From Arthrobacter sp. N199823 (GTDB taxonomy: Bacteria; Actinomycetota; Actinomycetes; Actinomycetales; Micrococcaceae), in assembly GCF_002929705.1 (NCBI RefSeq), contig NZ_PJIN01000003.1, forward strand, positions 496,001 through 560,000: a stretch of 64,000 bases of DNA. Reading direction: 5' to 3'. The notes under the pieces were generated by a model. The model had not been told where the DNA came from and made no database searches. It saw only the letters and a list, made by a program, of their open reading frames with translations. Each line of letters begins with the position of its first letter. Within the stretch, counting starts at the first letter, position 1. Positions 19,313 through 28,136 of the stretch are shown here, in pieces. Made by a program: the position numbers and the translations under genes.

Positions 19313-20122
19313 ATGCGCATCTTTGCCCACCGGGGCGTATCAGCTCACTTGCCGGAGAACACCAAGGCTGCCTTCGCGCGCGCCATTGAACTTGGCATTG
19401 ACGGCATCGAGCTCGATGTCCATTTGTCCGCTGATCGCATCCCCGTAGTGATCCACGACGACACCGCTGACCGCACCACGAACGGCACGGGAGGCATCGG
19501 TGAATTCACTGCCCGACAGCTGGGGCTCCTTGATGCCGGCGCCGGGGAGTCTGTGCCCACCTTGTCCGAGGTTCTGGCCATGGCCGCCGGGAAACTACGT
19601 GTCAACATTGAACTCAAGGACGCCACGTCTGTGGAACCAATCGTTCAGGTAGTCACCGAGGCCACTGGTGTTGATTGGTTTGCCTCCTCGGCAGATTGGG
19701 GAGCACTGGCAGAATTGCGCCGACTGTTGCCCGATGCCAAAACGTATCCGCTGTGCGTAGGGAACCTGGAAAAGCTGAGCGCTCTCTTGTCCCGAGACGA
19801 CGACGCAGACCAGTTCGCGGGCCGCGGAATTCAGGCGGCCATTGATTTCGCCGTTGAGCACGGCGGTGAAGGCGTCTCCATTTGGGAAGGCGGTCTGGAC
19901 CACGACGACATTGCCCGCATCCACGCGGCCGGACTACAGGTCTGGGTCTGGACTGTCAATGATCCCGAACGCGCACTGGAACTGCTGGAAATGGGAGCCG
20001 ACGCGGTCTGTACCGATGACCCGGAACTCATCCAGCAGATTCTTCCATCGCAGTGCTCAGCCGACGCGCCGTCTGCTGCGGTTGAGTCCGCTGTGTTGGA
20101 ATCCGCTTCGCTGGGGGGCTAG
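19313..20122 (+). CDS. ugpQ: Glycerophosphodiester phosphodiesterase
   Basis: 269 residues from the ATG giving MRIFAHRGVSAHLPENT; AAAGAGGAG lies 9 nt upstream, whereas the frame's earlier GTG (19184) would add 43 unconserved residues. The GDPD TIM barrel is complete: His6-Arg7, Glu33 and Asp35 in GIELDVHLS, and His48. It hydrolyses glycerophosphodiesters to glycerol-3-phosphate and an alcohol. No signal peptide, so it acts inside the cell on imported substrate. It heads an operon with Ugp-like permeases 3 bp downstream, which strengthens the call. Confidence 0.88.
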   Translation: MRIFAHRGVSAHLPENTKAAFARAIELGIDGIELDVHLSADRIPVVIHDDTADRTTNGTGGIGEFTARQLGLLDAGAGESVPTLSEVLAMAAGKLRVNIELKDATSVEPIVQVVTEATGVDWFASSADWGALAELRRLLPDAKTYPLCVGNLEKLSALLSRDDDADQFAGRGIQAAIDFAVEHGGEGVSIWEGGLDHDDIARIHAAGLQVWVWTVNDPERALELLEMGADAVCTDDPELIQQILPSQCSADAPSAAVESAVLESASLGG

Positions 20123-20125
20123 ATC

Positions 20126-21109
20126 GTGACCCAACTCGCCACGGCGCAGTCTGGCAAGAGCAAGCCCAACACTAAGGCGGCTGGCAGCACCCCACGAATG
20201 ACCCGGAACGCCTCCATGGTGCCGCAGCGCAAGCGGCGCACACCGTGGAAGTCTTGGCTGCTGTTCCTCGCCTTTGCCGGACCCAACGTCGCACTGCTGA
20301 TCATCTTCACGTACAAACCGCTGATTCAATCGCTGCAGTACTCGCTGTTGCAGTGGAACATTGGCTCCGCCACCGCCCGCTTTATTGGGCTGGATAACTA
20401 CACGAACTGGTTCAGCGATCCAGCCACCGCCAACGTTGTCCGAGTCACCGTCATCTTCACGGTATTCACCGTTGGTGGCGGCATGGTGCTGGGACTCTCG
20501 CTGGCGCTCCTGCTGAACCGCAAGCTGCGCGGTACGGGACTGGCTCGAACGGTAGTCGTCGCGCCCTACGTACTCTCCGGAGTCGCCGTCGGACTTCTTT
20601 GGCTTTTTGTCTTTGACCCTAACTTCGGGATCCTGGGGGCGGTACTGAAAGCCGTGGGTTTGAGCTCACCAGACTGGTATAACGATCCCCAATGGGCACT
20701 ACCCATGCTCATCGTGGTTTACCTGTGGAAAAACGTGGGCTACGTAGCCCTGATTTATTTAGCTGCGCTACAAGCTGTGCCCCGCGATCTGATCGAGGCC
20801 GCGACCTTGGACGGCGCAGGCGCCTGGGCTTGCTTTAGGAACGTGGTGCTGCCGCTGCTGGGCCCCACCACGTTCTTCCTGTCCGTAACCACATTGCTGA
20901 GCTCGTTGCAGTCCTTCGACATCATTCAGGCAATGACGCAGGGCGGGCCGCTGGAGGGCACTACCACCATGATGTACCAGATCTATCAGGAAGGCTTCGC
21001 TACCGGGCGGGCCGGGTACTCCTCGGCGATCGCCACAGTGTTGTTCGTGGTCCTCCTGATCATCACAGCTGTGCAGATGCTGGTTGTCCAAAAGAAGGTG
21101 CATTACTGA
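20126..21109 (+). CDS. ugpA: ABC transporter permease, UgpA-like
   Basis: 327 residues starting at a GTG just after ugpQ. A basic N-terminal stretch of about 45 residues precedes six membrane helices of the MalF/UgpA type. The EAA loop that docks the ATPase is visible as EAATLDGAGAWACFRNVVLP. Together with the next two genes it forms the membrane part of an importer, probably for glycerol-3-phosphate or its diesters given ugpQ. Substrate is inferred from context. Confidence 0.85.
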   Translation: MTQLATAQSGKSKPNTKAAGSTPRMTRNASMVPQRKRRTPWKSWLLFLAFAGPNVALLIIFTYKPLIQSLQYSLLQWNIGSATARFIGLDNYTNWFSDPATANVVRVTVIFTVFTVGGGMVLGLSLALLLNRKLRGTGLARTVVVAPYVLSGVAVGLLWLFVFDPNFGILGAVLKAVGLSSPDWYNDPQWALPMLIVVYLWKNVGYVALIYLAALQAVPRDLIEAATLDGAGAWACFRNVVLPLLGPTTFFLSVTTLLSSLQSFDIIQAMTQGGPLEGTTTMMYQIYQEGFATGRAGYSSAIATVLFVVLLIITAVQMLVVQKKVHY

Positions 21110-22023
21110 TGAGTGCTGATGTAAAAGACAAGCACGCTGTGACCGGCGCTGTGAAACGCTCAGTGACAGGGAATGTTCCGGCCACGCCCAGCAAGATCGG
21201 ATGGGTCTCCCGGGGCCGGCTGAGCGGGTATCTGCTGCTCGCGGTTGCCGTTGCCGCCATGATTCTGCCGCTGGTGTGGATGATGCTGGCCAGCTTCAAG
21301 AAGCGGGACGAAATTTACACAGTCCCCATCCAGTGGCTGCCCGCCAGCTTTGAGCTCTCCAACTACTTCGCCGCGCTGGAGGCCGTACCGTTTGGCAACT
21401 TCTTCATCAACTCGCTCATCACCACGGTGGTGGGCGCCACCTTGAAGATTGCGCTGGGCCTGACCACCGCTTATGCAGTGGTGTTCTTGGATTTCCCGTT
21501 CAAAAAATATGTGTTCGCTCTGGTGGTCTTCGCACTGCTGATCCCACAACAGATCGTGATCATCCCCAACTACACCCTGATTTCTGATCTGGGCTGGATC
21601 AACACCTATCAGGGGCTGATCGTTCCTGGCCTGGCCAGCGCATTTGGCACGTTCCTCTTCCGGCAGCATTTCTTGACCTTGCCCATCTCCGTCCTGGAAG
21701 CGGCAGCGCTCGACGGGGCCAGCCATTGGCGCCGGCTCTGGACGTTTGTGGTGCCCATTTCCGCACCAACCATCGCCGCCGTGGCGCTTGTCTCCATTGT
21801 GTCGGAGTGGAACGAGTACCTCTGGCCGCTACTGGTGGTGGACCGTGCCGAGATGATGACCCTGCCTGTGGGCTTGACCCTCTTGCAGAACAACGACGGC
21901 GTGACTAACTGGGGCGTGCTCATGGCCGGCACGGTGCTCATCACCGTGCCGGTACTGATCGTGTTCTTCCTGCTGCAGCGGCGCATCGTCACGGGACTCA
22001 CCTCCGGCGCCGTGACCGGCTGA
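21109..22023 (+). CDS. ugpE: ABC transporter permease, UgpE-like
   Basis: 304 residues, with its ATG overlapping the ugpA stop (TGATG). Six helices and the EAA motif EAAALDGASHWRRLWTFVVP mark it as the second permease of a carbohydrate-type (CUT1) importer. The first 35 residues are hydrophilic. No ATPase gene follows, so the transporter must use a shared one. Confidence 0.85.
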   Translation: MSADVKDKHAVTGAVKRSVTGNVPATPSKIGWVSRGRLSGYLLLAVAVAAMILPLVWMMLASFKKRDEIYTVPIQWLPASFELSNYFAALEAVPFGNFFINSLITTVVGATLKIALGLTTAYAVVFLDFPFKKYVFALVVFALLIPQQIVIIPNYTLISDLGWINTYQGLIVPGLASAFGTFLFRQHFLTLPISVLEAAALDGASHWRRLWTFVVPISAPTIAAVALVSIVSEWNEYLWPLLVVDRAEMMTLPVGLTLLQNNDGVTNWGVLMAGTVLITVPVLIVFFLLQRRIVTGLTSGAVTG

Positions 22024-22123
22024 GCCACACTCTTCCTTCCCTCGAATTCCCTCGAATCTGCAACATCATAATCGTGCCCTCCGCAGCCCTGCGGGTGTGG
22101 CAACTAAAGTCAAGGAGAACAGC

Positions 22124-23470
22124 ATGAACGCTTCACCCTTTGCCAACTTGAACCGTCGCCAGTTGCTGCAGCTGGCAGCCCTTGTTGGTGGCTCCGCAGC
22201 CTTGGCAGCGTGTGGGGGACCAGCCGTTGGAGAAGCCGGCGGCGCGGCCACTGACAAGGCCACCGACTGGACAACTGTGACGCCCGCCAAAGAGATCACC
22301 TGGTGGTCCAATCACCCCGGCACGTCCAAGGACCTTGAAACTGAACTCATCAAGCGCTTCACCGCGGAAACTGGTATCAAGGTCAACCTCGTGACGGCCG
22401 GAGCCAACTATGACGAGGTGGCGCAGAAGTTCCAGGCCTCGACTGGCTCCAGCAACGTCCCCGATCTGGTGATCGCCAGCGATGTCTGGTGGTTCCGTTA
22501 CATGATCAATGGCCAGATCCTGCCGCTGGAGGCGTTGGCTGCGCACTTGGAAATGGATACTGCTGACTTCAACACCACCCTCTACAACGATTACGAGTTC
22601 GGTGACTCTCACTGGGCCGTTCCTTACGCCCGCTCCACCCCGCTGTTCTATTACAACAAGTCAGTGTGGAAGAAGGCCGGACTGCCTGACCGCGCCCCCA
22701 AGACGTGGGCTGAATTTGATGAGTGGGCACCCAAGATTGCCGCCACATCGATCACCCCATTGGGTCTAGGCAAGGGCACGTCATGGAGCGCATGGTGGTT
22801 CTGCAACATGCTCTGGGGCGCCGGTGGAGCTTACTCCAAGGACTGGACGCTCACCTTGGATACCCCTGAGGCACTCGAGGCTGCCAAGTACCTGCAGAAG
22901 ATTGTGTATGAGGACAAGAGCGCGGCCGTTACCGCCAAGGACCAGGTGGCCGATTTCGGTGCCGGGCTGACCGGTTGCACCATTGCCTCAACAGGATCCC
23001 TCACAGGGCTTCTGGACGCTGCCAAGTTCGACGTCGGAACGGGCTTCCTGCCCGAAGGCGCCAAGGGTGTGGCTTGCCCCACGGGCGGGACCGGCTTGGC
23101 GATCCCCGCATCGAAATCGCCCGAACAGCAGCTGGCTGCTGGCATGTTCTTGAAGTTCCTGACGAACGCCGAGAACACCGCCTACTTCTCCTCCAATACC
23201 GGTTACATGCCGGTACGTACCTCAGCTGTGGAGGGCGAGGCCATGAAGGCCGTTTACGCCGAGAAGCCGCAGTTCCGCACAGCTGTTGATCAGCTGGCCA
23301 CCACCCGTGTCCAGGACTGGGGCCGCGTGTTTGTTCCCAATGGCGACAAGGACCTCACCACAGCGATTGAGAAGATCATGCTCCAGCAGGCCGACCCCAC
23401 CGAAGCATTTGCCACGGCCGCGGCCTCCATCACGAAGTCTTACGAAGAGAACGTGTTGCCTTACCTGTAA
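22124..23470 (+). CDS. ugpB: Extracellular solute-binding lipoprotein, UgpB-like
   Basis: 448 residues from MNASPFANLNRRQLL; AAGGAGA lies 5 nt before this ATG. The signal has a twin-Arg (residues 11-12) followed by a lipobox LAAC with Cys30, so it may be a Tat-exported lipoprotein. The mature part is a type-1 sugar-binding fold; RSTPLFYYNKSVWKKAGL matches the conserved strand of UgpB-type proteins. It would deliver glycerol-3-phosphate or a glycerophosphodiester to UgpAE. Substrate is inferred from ugpQ and this resemblance. Confidence 0.82.
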   Translation: MNASPFANLNRRQLLQLAALVGGSAALAACGGPAVGEAGGAATDKATDWTTVTPAKEITWWSNHPGTSKDLETELIKRFTAETGIKVNLVTAGANYDEVAQKFQASTGSSNVPDLVIASDVWWFRYMINGQILPLEALAAHLEMDTADFNTTLYNDYEFGDSHWAVPYARSTPLFYYNKSVWKKAGLPDRAPKTWAEFDEWAPKIAATSITPLGLGKGTSWSAWWFCNMLWGAGGAYSKDWTLTLDTPEALEAAKYLQKIVYEDKSAAVTAKDQVADFGAGLTGCTIASTGSLTGLLDAAKFDVGTGFLPEGAKGVACPTGGTGLAIPASKSPEQQLAAGMFLKFLTNAENTAYFSSNTGYMPVRTSAVEGEAMKAVYAEKPQFRTAVDQLATTRVQDWGRVFVPNGDKDLTTAIEKIMLQQADPTEAFATAAASITKSYEENVLPYL

Positions 23471-23484
23471 ACGATCTACTCTAG

Positions 23485-23557
23485 AATGGCCCGCAATGAA
23501 CGGGTGAAAAGTCCCAGCCCCGGGACCTTTCGCCTGTCCCTGCGGGCCATTTTGTGG
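23485..23557 (+). terminator. Terminator after the ugp operon
   Basis: An 11-bp perfect stem (AATGGCCCGCA at 23485-23495 with 23541-23551) enclosing a smaller GC helix, followed by TTGTGG. It lies 14 bp after the ugpB stop. Confidence 0.6.
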
Positions 23558-23700
23558 TTCGGGGCGACACCACTCTGTTGATTCCGTGTCGATACTGGGT
23601 CGATTCCTTGTCGACTCCGTGGTGAATATCGGGGCCCCGGTAGATAATCAAGACACGGCAGTTAGTGCACCACAACACCGGCGACGAGGGAGTTCAGCTG

Positions 23701-24705
23701 ATGTCTCAGGGAGCAACACAGGGAAGAGCACAGGGAAATACCGAGGTGGAATCACACGGATCCATCACCGATGTGCCCGGCATTCGGGTGGGGCAGGCTC
23801 AACGCCGCACCGAGGGCTGGCTCACCGGCGTCAGCGTGGTGCTACCGCCGCCGGAGACCATTGGCTCCGTTGACGTCCGCGGCGGCGGACCGGGCACCCA
23901 CGAGACTGACGCGCTGGATCCTTCCACCATGGTTTCCACCGTTGACGCGGTGGCGCTGACGGGCGGCAGCGCTTACGGGCTCGCCGCGGCCGGGGGAGTG
24001 CAGCGATGGTGCGAGGAGAATGGACGCGGCTTTCGCGTGCCCGGTGGCGTGGTGCCCATTGTTCCGGCGGCAGCCATTTTCGATCTGGGGCGTGGAGGTG
24101 ACTTCTCGGCGCGGCCCACCCCGGATATGGGCTACGAGGCGGCACTTGACGCGGCGAGCTCAACGGAAGGGGCCGACGTCGTTCGTGGAAATGTGGGTGC
24201 CGGAACAGGAGCCGCCCTTGGGGCTGGCAAGTTTAAAGGTGGGCTCGGCACAGCATCCGTGAAGCTCACAGGAGCGAATGCGCACATTGTGGTGGGGGCG
24301 CTGGCCGTGGTCAACGCAGCAGGCATCCCGTGGCAACCGGGTCAGCGGGCGCCAATAGCGGGGGAGGGGCTGAACACCACACTGGCGGTGGTGGCTACGA
24401 ATGCGAGGCTCACGGTTGCCGAGGCGAAACGGACGTCAACTGCAGCGCATGCCGGCATGGCGCGGGCGCTGAATCCGGTCCACACGCTGGCCGACGGCGA
24501 CACCATCTTTACGCTTGCCACCTGCGCCGAACGGCTGGTGCCGCACCCGGACATGCCCGTGGCAGCGCTGATTGAGCTGCAATCGGCTGCGGCCGAGGCA
24601 GTACGGCTGGCTATCTTGGATGGTGTGGCTTGTGCAGAGGCCGTGCACACCCCGGCGGGGACCCTGTTACCGTACCCAGGAGGGCCGCTGCAGGGGTCAA
24701 TTTAA
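23701..24705 (+). CDS. P1-family (DmpA/NylC-like) self-processing aminopeptidase or amidase
   Basis: 334 residues from MSQGATQGRAQG, with GAGGGAG upstream; an in-frame start 12 codons earlier is possible. The protein has the P1-family layout: SITDVPGIRVGQAQ at the start, TGGSAYGLAAAGGVQRW, then VGAGTGAALGAGKFKGGLGTA, and EGLNTTLAVVATNARL. In this family the precursor cuts itself before the nucleophile; here the likely scissile bond is Asn225-Thr226 in that last motif, as in ThnT and NylC. Members hydrolyse N-terminal peptide or cyclic amide bonds. Physiological substrate unknown. It stands alone between the ugp operon and infA. Confidence 0.82.
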   Translation: MSQGATQGRAQGNTEVESHGSITDVPGIRVGQAQRRTEGWLTGVSVVLPPPETIGSVDVRGGGPGTHETDALDPSTMVSTVDAVALTGGSAYGLAAAGGVQRWCEENGRGFRVPGGVVPIVPAAAIFDLGRGGDFSARPTPDMGYEAALDAASSTEGADVVRGNVGAGTGAALGAGKFKGGLGTASVKLTGANAHIVVGALAVVNAAGIPWQPGQRAPIAGEGLNTTLAVVATNARLTVAEAKRTSTAAHAGMARALNPVHTLADGDTIFTLATCAERLVPHPDMPVAALIELQSAAAEAVRLAILDGVACAEAVHTPAGTLLPYPGGPLQGSI

Positions 24706-24730
24706 CTTATTTGCATAATTGCACTAGAGT
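24702..24730 (+). promoter_or_regulatory. Candidate infA promoter
   Basis: TTAACT (24702-24707) and TAGAGT (24725-24730) are separated by 17 bp, about 135 nt before the infA start. The -35 overlaps the last codons of the P1 peptidase gene. The resulting leader is long and could be regulated. Confidence 0.4.
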
Positions 24731-24865
24731 AGGTTGTTGGTTGTCTGTGCCTGCCCATCAATGGGATGTGCACGGGTAAGCAATAATCAGTAGCAAATCG
24801 AACGCCGTACATAACCAGTTCCTCAAGGAGCTGCGAAAGACGGCGCAACAAAGTTAGCGGAGGAT

Positions 24866-25087
24866 ATGGCCAAGAAAGACGGGGTCATTGAAATCGAGGG
24901 CGTTGTGACGGAAGCGCTGCCCAACGCGATGTTTCGTGTTGAGCTGACGAACAAGCACATCGTTCTTGCCCATATTTCAGGAAAAATGCGCCAGCACTAC
25001 ATTCGTATCCTTCCTGAGGACCGAGTTGTGGTGGAGCTGAGCCCGTACGACCTTACACGAGGTCGTATCGTCTACCGCTACAAGTAA
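24866..25087 (+). CDS. infA: Translation initiation factor IF-1
   Basis: 73 residues, standard length, one S1/OB domain: [20 protein letters not shown] to [19 protein letters not shown] gives a good ribosome site. IF-1 blocks the A site during initiation. In most actinobacteria infA lies directly after map; here nearly 6 kb separates them. Confidence 0.97.
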   Translation: MAKKDGVIEIEGVVTEALPNAMFRVELTNKHIVLAHISGKMRQHYIRILPEDRVVVELSPYDLTRGRIVYRYK

Positions 25088-25116
25088 CCACAACTGCAAT
25101 CACGCAAAGGAATGCC

Positions 25117-25230
25117 ATGAAGGTCAAGCCGAGCGTCAAGCAGATCTGCGATAAGTGCAAGGTGATTCGCCGTAACGGTCGAGTCATGGTGATCTGCGAG
25201 AACCCGCGCCACAAGCAGCGCCAGGGCTAA
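25117..25230 (+). CDS. rpmJ: 50S ribosomal protein L36
   Basis: 37 residues ([20 protein letters not shown] and onward). The zinc-binding version, with Cys11, Cys14, Cys27 and His32 all present. AAAGGAA lies 6 nt upstream. This is the only L36 gene in the window. Confidence 0.96.
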   Translation: MKVKPSVKQICDKCKVIRRNGRVMVICENPRHKQRQG

Positions 25231-25421
25231 TTTCCTTCTTTTGAAGGAAACCCCGGGCTCATGCTCACGCAAGTAAATTAATAAGGCAGCACAAGTTGGA
25301 CGAAGGCGAATCTAGGTTCGCAACCGGACAATGGACCCCTGGTCGGAGGCCAGGGCCGCATTCACAAAATATGCGGGTGTACTGCCTACGACCTCCGGTT
25401 TACACATAGGAGCAGCCAAAT
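25231..25421 (+). other. Leader before rpsM
   Basis: The 191-bp spacer contains an 8-bp hairpin right after rpmJ (TTTCCTTC at 25231-25238 with 25243-25250) and a second one (CCCTGG at 25337-25342 with 25350-25355). These may tune readthrough into the alpha operon. No gene is seen. Confidence 0.4.
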
Positions 25422-25799
25422 ATGGCACGTCTCGCTGGCGTAGACCTTCCCCGCGAAAAGCGGCTGGAAGTAGCGCTTACATACATCTACGGCGTGGGCA
25501 AGACCCGTGCAAAGAATGTCCTGGCCGAAACGGGTATTTCCCCGGACGTCCGTGTCAAGGACCTTTCTGACGCTGAACTCGTTCAGTTGCGTGACAACAT
25601 CGAGGGTAACTACAAGGTTGAGGGTGACCTTCGCCGCGAAGTAGCAGCTGATATCCGCCGCAAGGTTGAAATCGGTAGCTACCAGGGTATCCGCCACCGT
25701 CGTGGCATGCCCGTGCACGGTCAGCGCACGAAGACCAACGCACGTACCCGTAAGGGTCCGAAGCGTACCGTCGCTGGCAAGAAGAAGGCCGGCAGGTAA
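25422..25799 (+). CDS. rpsM: 30S ribosomal protein S13
   Basis: 125 residues: [20 protein letters not shown], the helix-two-turn-helix [16 protein letters not shown], and the basic tail [20 protein letters not shown] that touches the P-site tRNA. S13 pairs with S19 in the 30S head and bridges to the 50S subunit. Normal length for actinobacteria. Confidence 0.97.
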   Translation: MARLAGVDLPREKRLEVALTYIYGVGKTRAKNVLAETGISPDVRVKDLSDAELVQLRDNIEGNYKVEGDLRREVAADIRRKVEIGSYQGIRHRRGMPVHGQRTKTNARTRKGPKRTVAGKKKAGR

Positions 25800-25906
25800 A
25801 TCCCGCTAGCCGGCTTGAAAGGTTGCGTAAGCAGCTGCTCAGGATGCTGGCAAGCGTGGGCTTTAGCCTATGCCGACCCCTCATTAAACTTTAGTAGGAG
25901 AATAAA

Positions 25907-26308
25907 ATGCCCCCAAAGACTCGGGGCGCGGTTCGTAAGCCGCGTCGCAAGGATAAAAAGAATATTGCGCTGGGCCAGGCGCACATTAAGAGCACCTTTA
26001 ACAACACCATCGTTTCCATCACGGATCCGAACGGTGCTGTCATTTCATGGGCTTCTGCCGGTGAAGTTGGTTTCAAGGGCTCGCGTAAGTCAACTCCGTA
26101 CGCTGCACAGATGGCTGCTGAAGCAGCTGCCAAGCGCGCACAGGAGCATGGCCTTCGCAAGGTTGACGTTTTCGTAAAGGGTCCGGGCTCGGGCCGCGAA
26201 ACGGCTATCCGTTCGTTGCAGGCTGCTGGTCTTGAAGTTGGGTCCATCTCGGACGTAACGCCCAGCGCCCACAACGGTTGCCGTCCGCCCAAGCGCCGTC
26301 GCGTATAA
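25907..26308 (+). CDS. rpsK: 30S ribosomal protein S11
   Basis: 133 residues. Basic N-terminal tail ([20 protein letters not shown]) and the signature [18 protein letters not shown] at the end. S11 lines the E site on the platform. GTAGGAGAA precedes the ATG, 107 bp after rpsM. Confidence 0.97.
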   Translation: MPPKTRGAVRKPRRKDKKNIALGQAHIKSTFNNTIVSITDPNGAVISWASAGEVGFKGSRKSTPYAAQMAAEAAAKRAQEHGLRKVDVFVKGPGSGRETAIRSLQAAGLEVGSISDVTPSAHNGCRPPKRRRV

Positions 26309-26325
26309 CGAGAATTAAAGCAACA

Positions 26326-26357
26326 GAGTTGGCCTCCACTCCGGTGGGGGCCAACTC
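26326..26357 (+). terminator. Hairpin between rpsK and rpoA
   Basis: A 14-bp stem (26326-26339 with 26344-26357, one wobble) and a TCCG tetraloop. There is no T-run after it, so partial termination or RNA processing is more likely than full termination, as rpoA follows 82 bp later. Confidence 0.5.
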
Positions 26358-26439
26358 CGCCGCCGTTAACTCTCGTCAGTCGCCATTTCCACTACCTGTG
26401 TTGCGTCATATAGCGGATGCTCGCTGAAAGGAAAACCCA

Positions 26440-27450
26440 GTGCTCATTGCACAGCGCCCCACCCTATCTGAAGAAGTAGTTTCCGAGAATCGCTCACGGT
26501 TCATCATTGAACCGCTGGAGCCCGGCTTCGGTTACACCTTGGGAAATTCACTGCGTCGGACCCTGCTGTCCTCCATCCCTGGCGCTGCTGTCACCAGCAT
26601 CCGCCTCGATGGCGTACTGCACGAGTTCACCACGGTTCCCGGTGTTAAGGAAGATGTCACTGAGATCATCCTGAACATCAAGGGCCTCTCCGTGTCTTCG
26701 GAGCATGACGAGCCCGTCGTCGCCTACCTGCGCAAGCAGGGCCCTGGCGTTGTTACGGCTGCCGACATTGCTCCTCCGGCCGGTGTGGAATTCCACAACC
26801 CTGACATGCATATTGCCACGCTGAACTCGAAGGGCAAGTTCGAACTCGAACTGACCATCGAGCGCGGTCGCGGCTACGTTTCAGCAGCTCAGAACAAGAA
26901 CGTAGATCAGGAAATTGGCCGTATCCCGGTTGACTCCATCTACTCACCCGTTTTGAAGGTGACCTTCCGCGTGGAGGCTACCCGTGTTGAACAGCGCACC
27001 GACTTTGACAAGCTGATTGTTGATGTAGAGACCAAGCAGGCTATCTCCCCGCGAGATGCCATTGCCTCTGCCGGCACCACGCTGGTTGAATTGTTCGGTT
27101 TGGCTCGCGAGCTGAACACTGCCGCTGAAGGTATTGAGATTGGTCCGTCCCCGACGGATGCCGCTCTTGCCGCAGACATGGCCCTGCCGATCGAGGATCT
27201 GGACCTGACGGTTCGTTCCTACAACTGCCTCAAGCGTGAGGGCATCCACTCCGTGGGTGAACTCGTTGCTCGCTCCGAGGCTGACCTGATGGACATTCGT
27301 AACTTCGGTGCGAAGTCCATCGACGAGGTAAAGGCAAAGCTGGTTGAGCTCGGTCTCTCCCTGAAGGATTCCCCTCCAGGATTTGATCTTGCCGCCCGTG
27401 CCGCAGCCCTTGATGAGAACGACGACGCTTTCGGCGACGACGAACTCTAA
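26440..27450 (+). CDS. rpoA: RNA polymerase subunit alpha
   Basis: 336 residues starting at a GTG ([17 protein letters not shown]) with GAAAGGAAAA upstream. The N-terminal dimerisation domain contains [20 protein letters not shown]; the C-terminal domain (about 245-315) has [20 protein letters not shown] and the helix-hairpin-helix [19 protein letters not shown] that binds UP elements and activators. Acidic tail [11 protein letters not shown]. Core transcription enzyme. Confidence 0.97.
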   Translation: MLIAQRPTLSEEVVSENRSRFIIEPLEPGFGYTLGNSLRRTLLSSIPGAAVTSIRLDGVLHEFTTVPGVKEDVTEIILNIKGLSVSSEHDEPVVAYLRKQGPGVVTAADIAPPAGVEFHNPDMHIATLNSKGKFELELTIERGRGYVSAAQNKNVDQEIGRIPVDSIYSPVLKVTFRVEATRVEQRTDFDKLIVDVETKQAISPRDAIASAGTTLVELFGLARELNTAAEGIEIGPSPTDAALAADMALPIEDLDLTVRSYNCLKREGIHSVGELVARSEADLMDIRNFGAKSIDEVKAKLVELGLSLKDSPPGFDLAARAAALDENDDAFGDDEL

Positions 27451-27479
27451 AGTTCGAACAACAATTTTTTAGTCGGCCG

Positions 27480-27504
27480 GGCGGATGTGCCTGACACATC
27501 CGCC
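27480..27504 (+). terminator. Small hairpin between rpoA and rplQ
   Basis: A 10-bp stem GGCGGATGTG (27480-27489) with 27495-27504 and a 5-nt loop. A TTTTTT run lies before, not after, the stem, so this is more likely a processing or attenuation element. Confidence 0.35.
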
Positions 27505-27535
27505 ACGGTTCGGCTGACACTTGAGGAGAAACACC

Positions 27536-28030
27536 ATGCCTACACCCGCTAAGGGTCCCCGCCTCGGAGGCGGAGCGGCTCACGAGCGCCTGATGCTCGC
27601 GAACCTGTCCGCTGCTCTGTTCGAGCACAAGCGGATCACCACCACCTTGACCAAGGCCAAGCGCCTGAGCCCCTACGCAGAGCGACTGGTAACTTTCGCA
27701 AAGCGTGGAGACTTGTCTTCACGCCGCCGCGTTCTCGGCCTGATCAGCGACAAGGGCATTGTCCATGAGCTGTTCACCGACATCGCCAAGGCTGTAGAAA
27801 ACCGCGATGGCGGCTACACCCGCATCACCAAGATCGGCAACCGTAAGGGCGACAACGCTCCCATGGCTGTCATCGAGCTCGTTCTGGAGCCGGTCAGCGC
27901 TAAGCAGGCCGTTGTGAAGGAAGCTACCGCTGCCGCCGTCAAGGCTGCCCCGGTTGAAGAAGCCCCGGTTGAAGAAGTTGTAGAGACCGAAGTAGTAGCT
28001 GACGAAGCTGCTGCTGAAGAGTCCAAGTAA
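27536..28030 (+). CDS. rplQ: 50S ribosomal protein L17 with acidic tail
   Basis: 164 residues from [20 protein letters not shown], after TTGAGGAGAA. The L17 core ends near residue 123 ([12 protein letters not shown]). The rest is an Ala/Val/Glu tail with repeated (A)PVEE units. L17 surrounds the tunnel exit. Last gene of the alpha operon here. Confidence 0.95.
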   Translation: MPTPAKGPRLGGGAAHERLMLANLSAALFEHKRITTTLTKAKRLSPYAERLVTFAKRGDLSSRRRVLGLISDKGIVHELFTDIAKAVENRDGGYTRITKIGNRKGDNAPMAVIELVLEPVSAKQAVVKEATAAAVKAAPVEEAPVEEVVETEVVADEAAAEESK

Positions 28031-28060
28031 GGACTAAGCGAAAGCTTAGATTTTGCTAAG

Positions 28061-28095
28061 AAGGACCCGTTGCCCCCTAGGGGTGACGGGTCCTT
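28061..28095 (+). terminator. Terminator after rplQ
   Basis: AAGGACCCGT at 28061-28070 pairs with 28086-28095 and continues with a C4/G4 inner helix. The T-run is very short (CTT in the arm). It lies between rplQ and the truA promoter. Confidence 0.6.
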
Positions 28096-28122
28096 CTGCG
28101 TCGGTGCCAGGCATAGGGCCGG

Positions 28123-28136
28123 TAGAATTGTTTCCA
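28123..28136 (+). promoter_or_regulatory. Leaderless promoter of truA
   Basis: TAGAAT at 28123-28128 stands 7 nt before the truA ATG, so the transcript should begin at or within a base or two of the start codon. No Shine-Dalgarno is present. The -35 region is weak. Confidence 0.6.

Noticed and set aside
25231-25421. tRNA-like sequence (GGTTCGCAACC) before rpsM
   Set aside because: No acceptor stem or anticodon arm can be folded around it.
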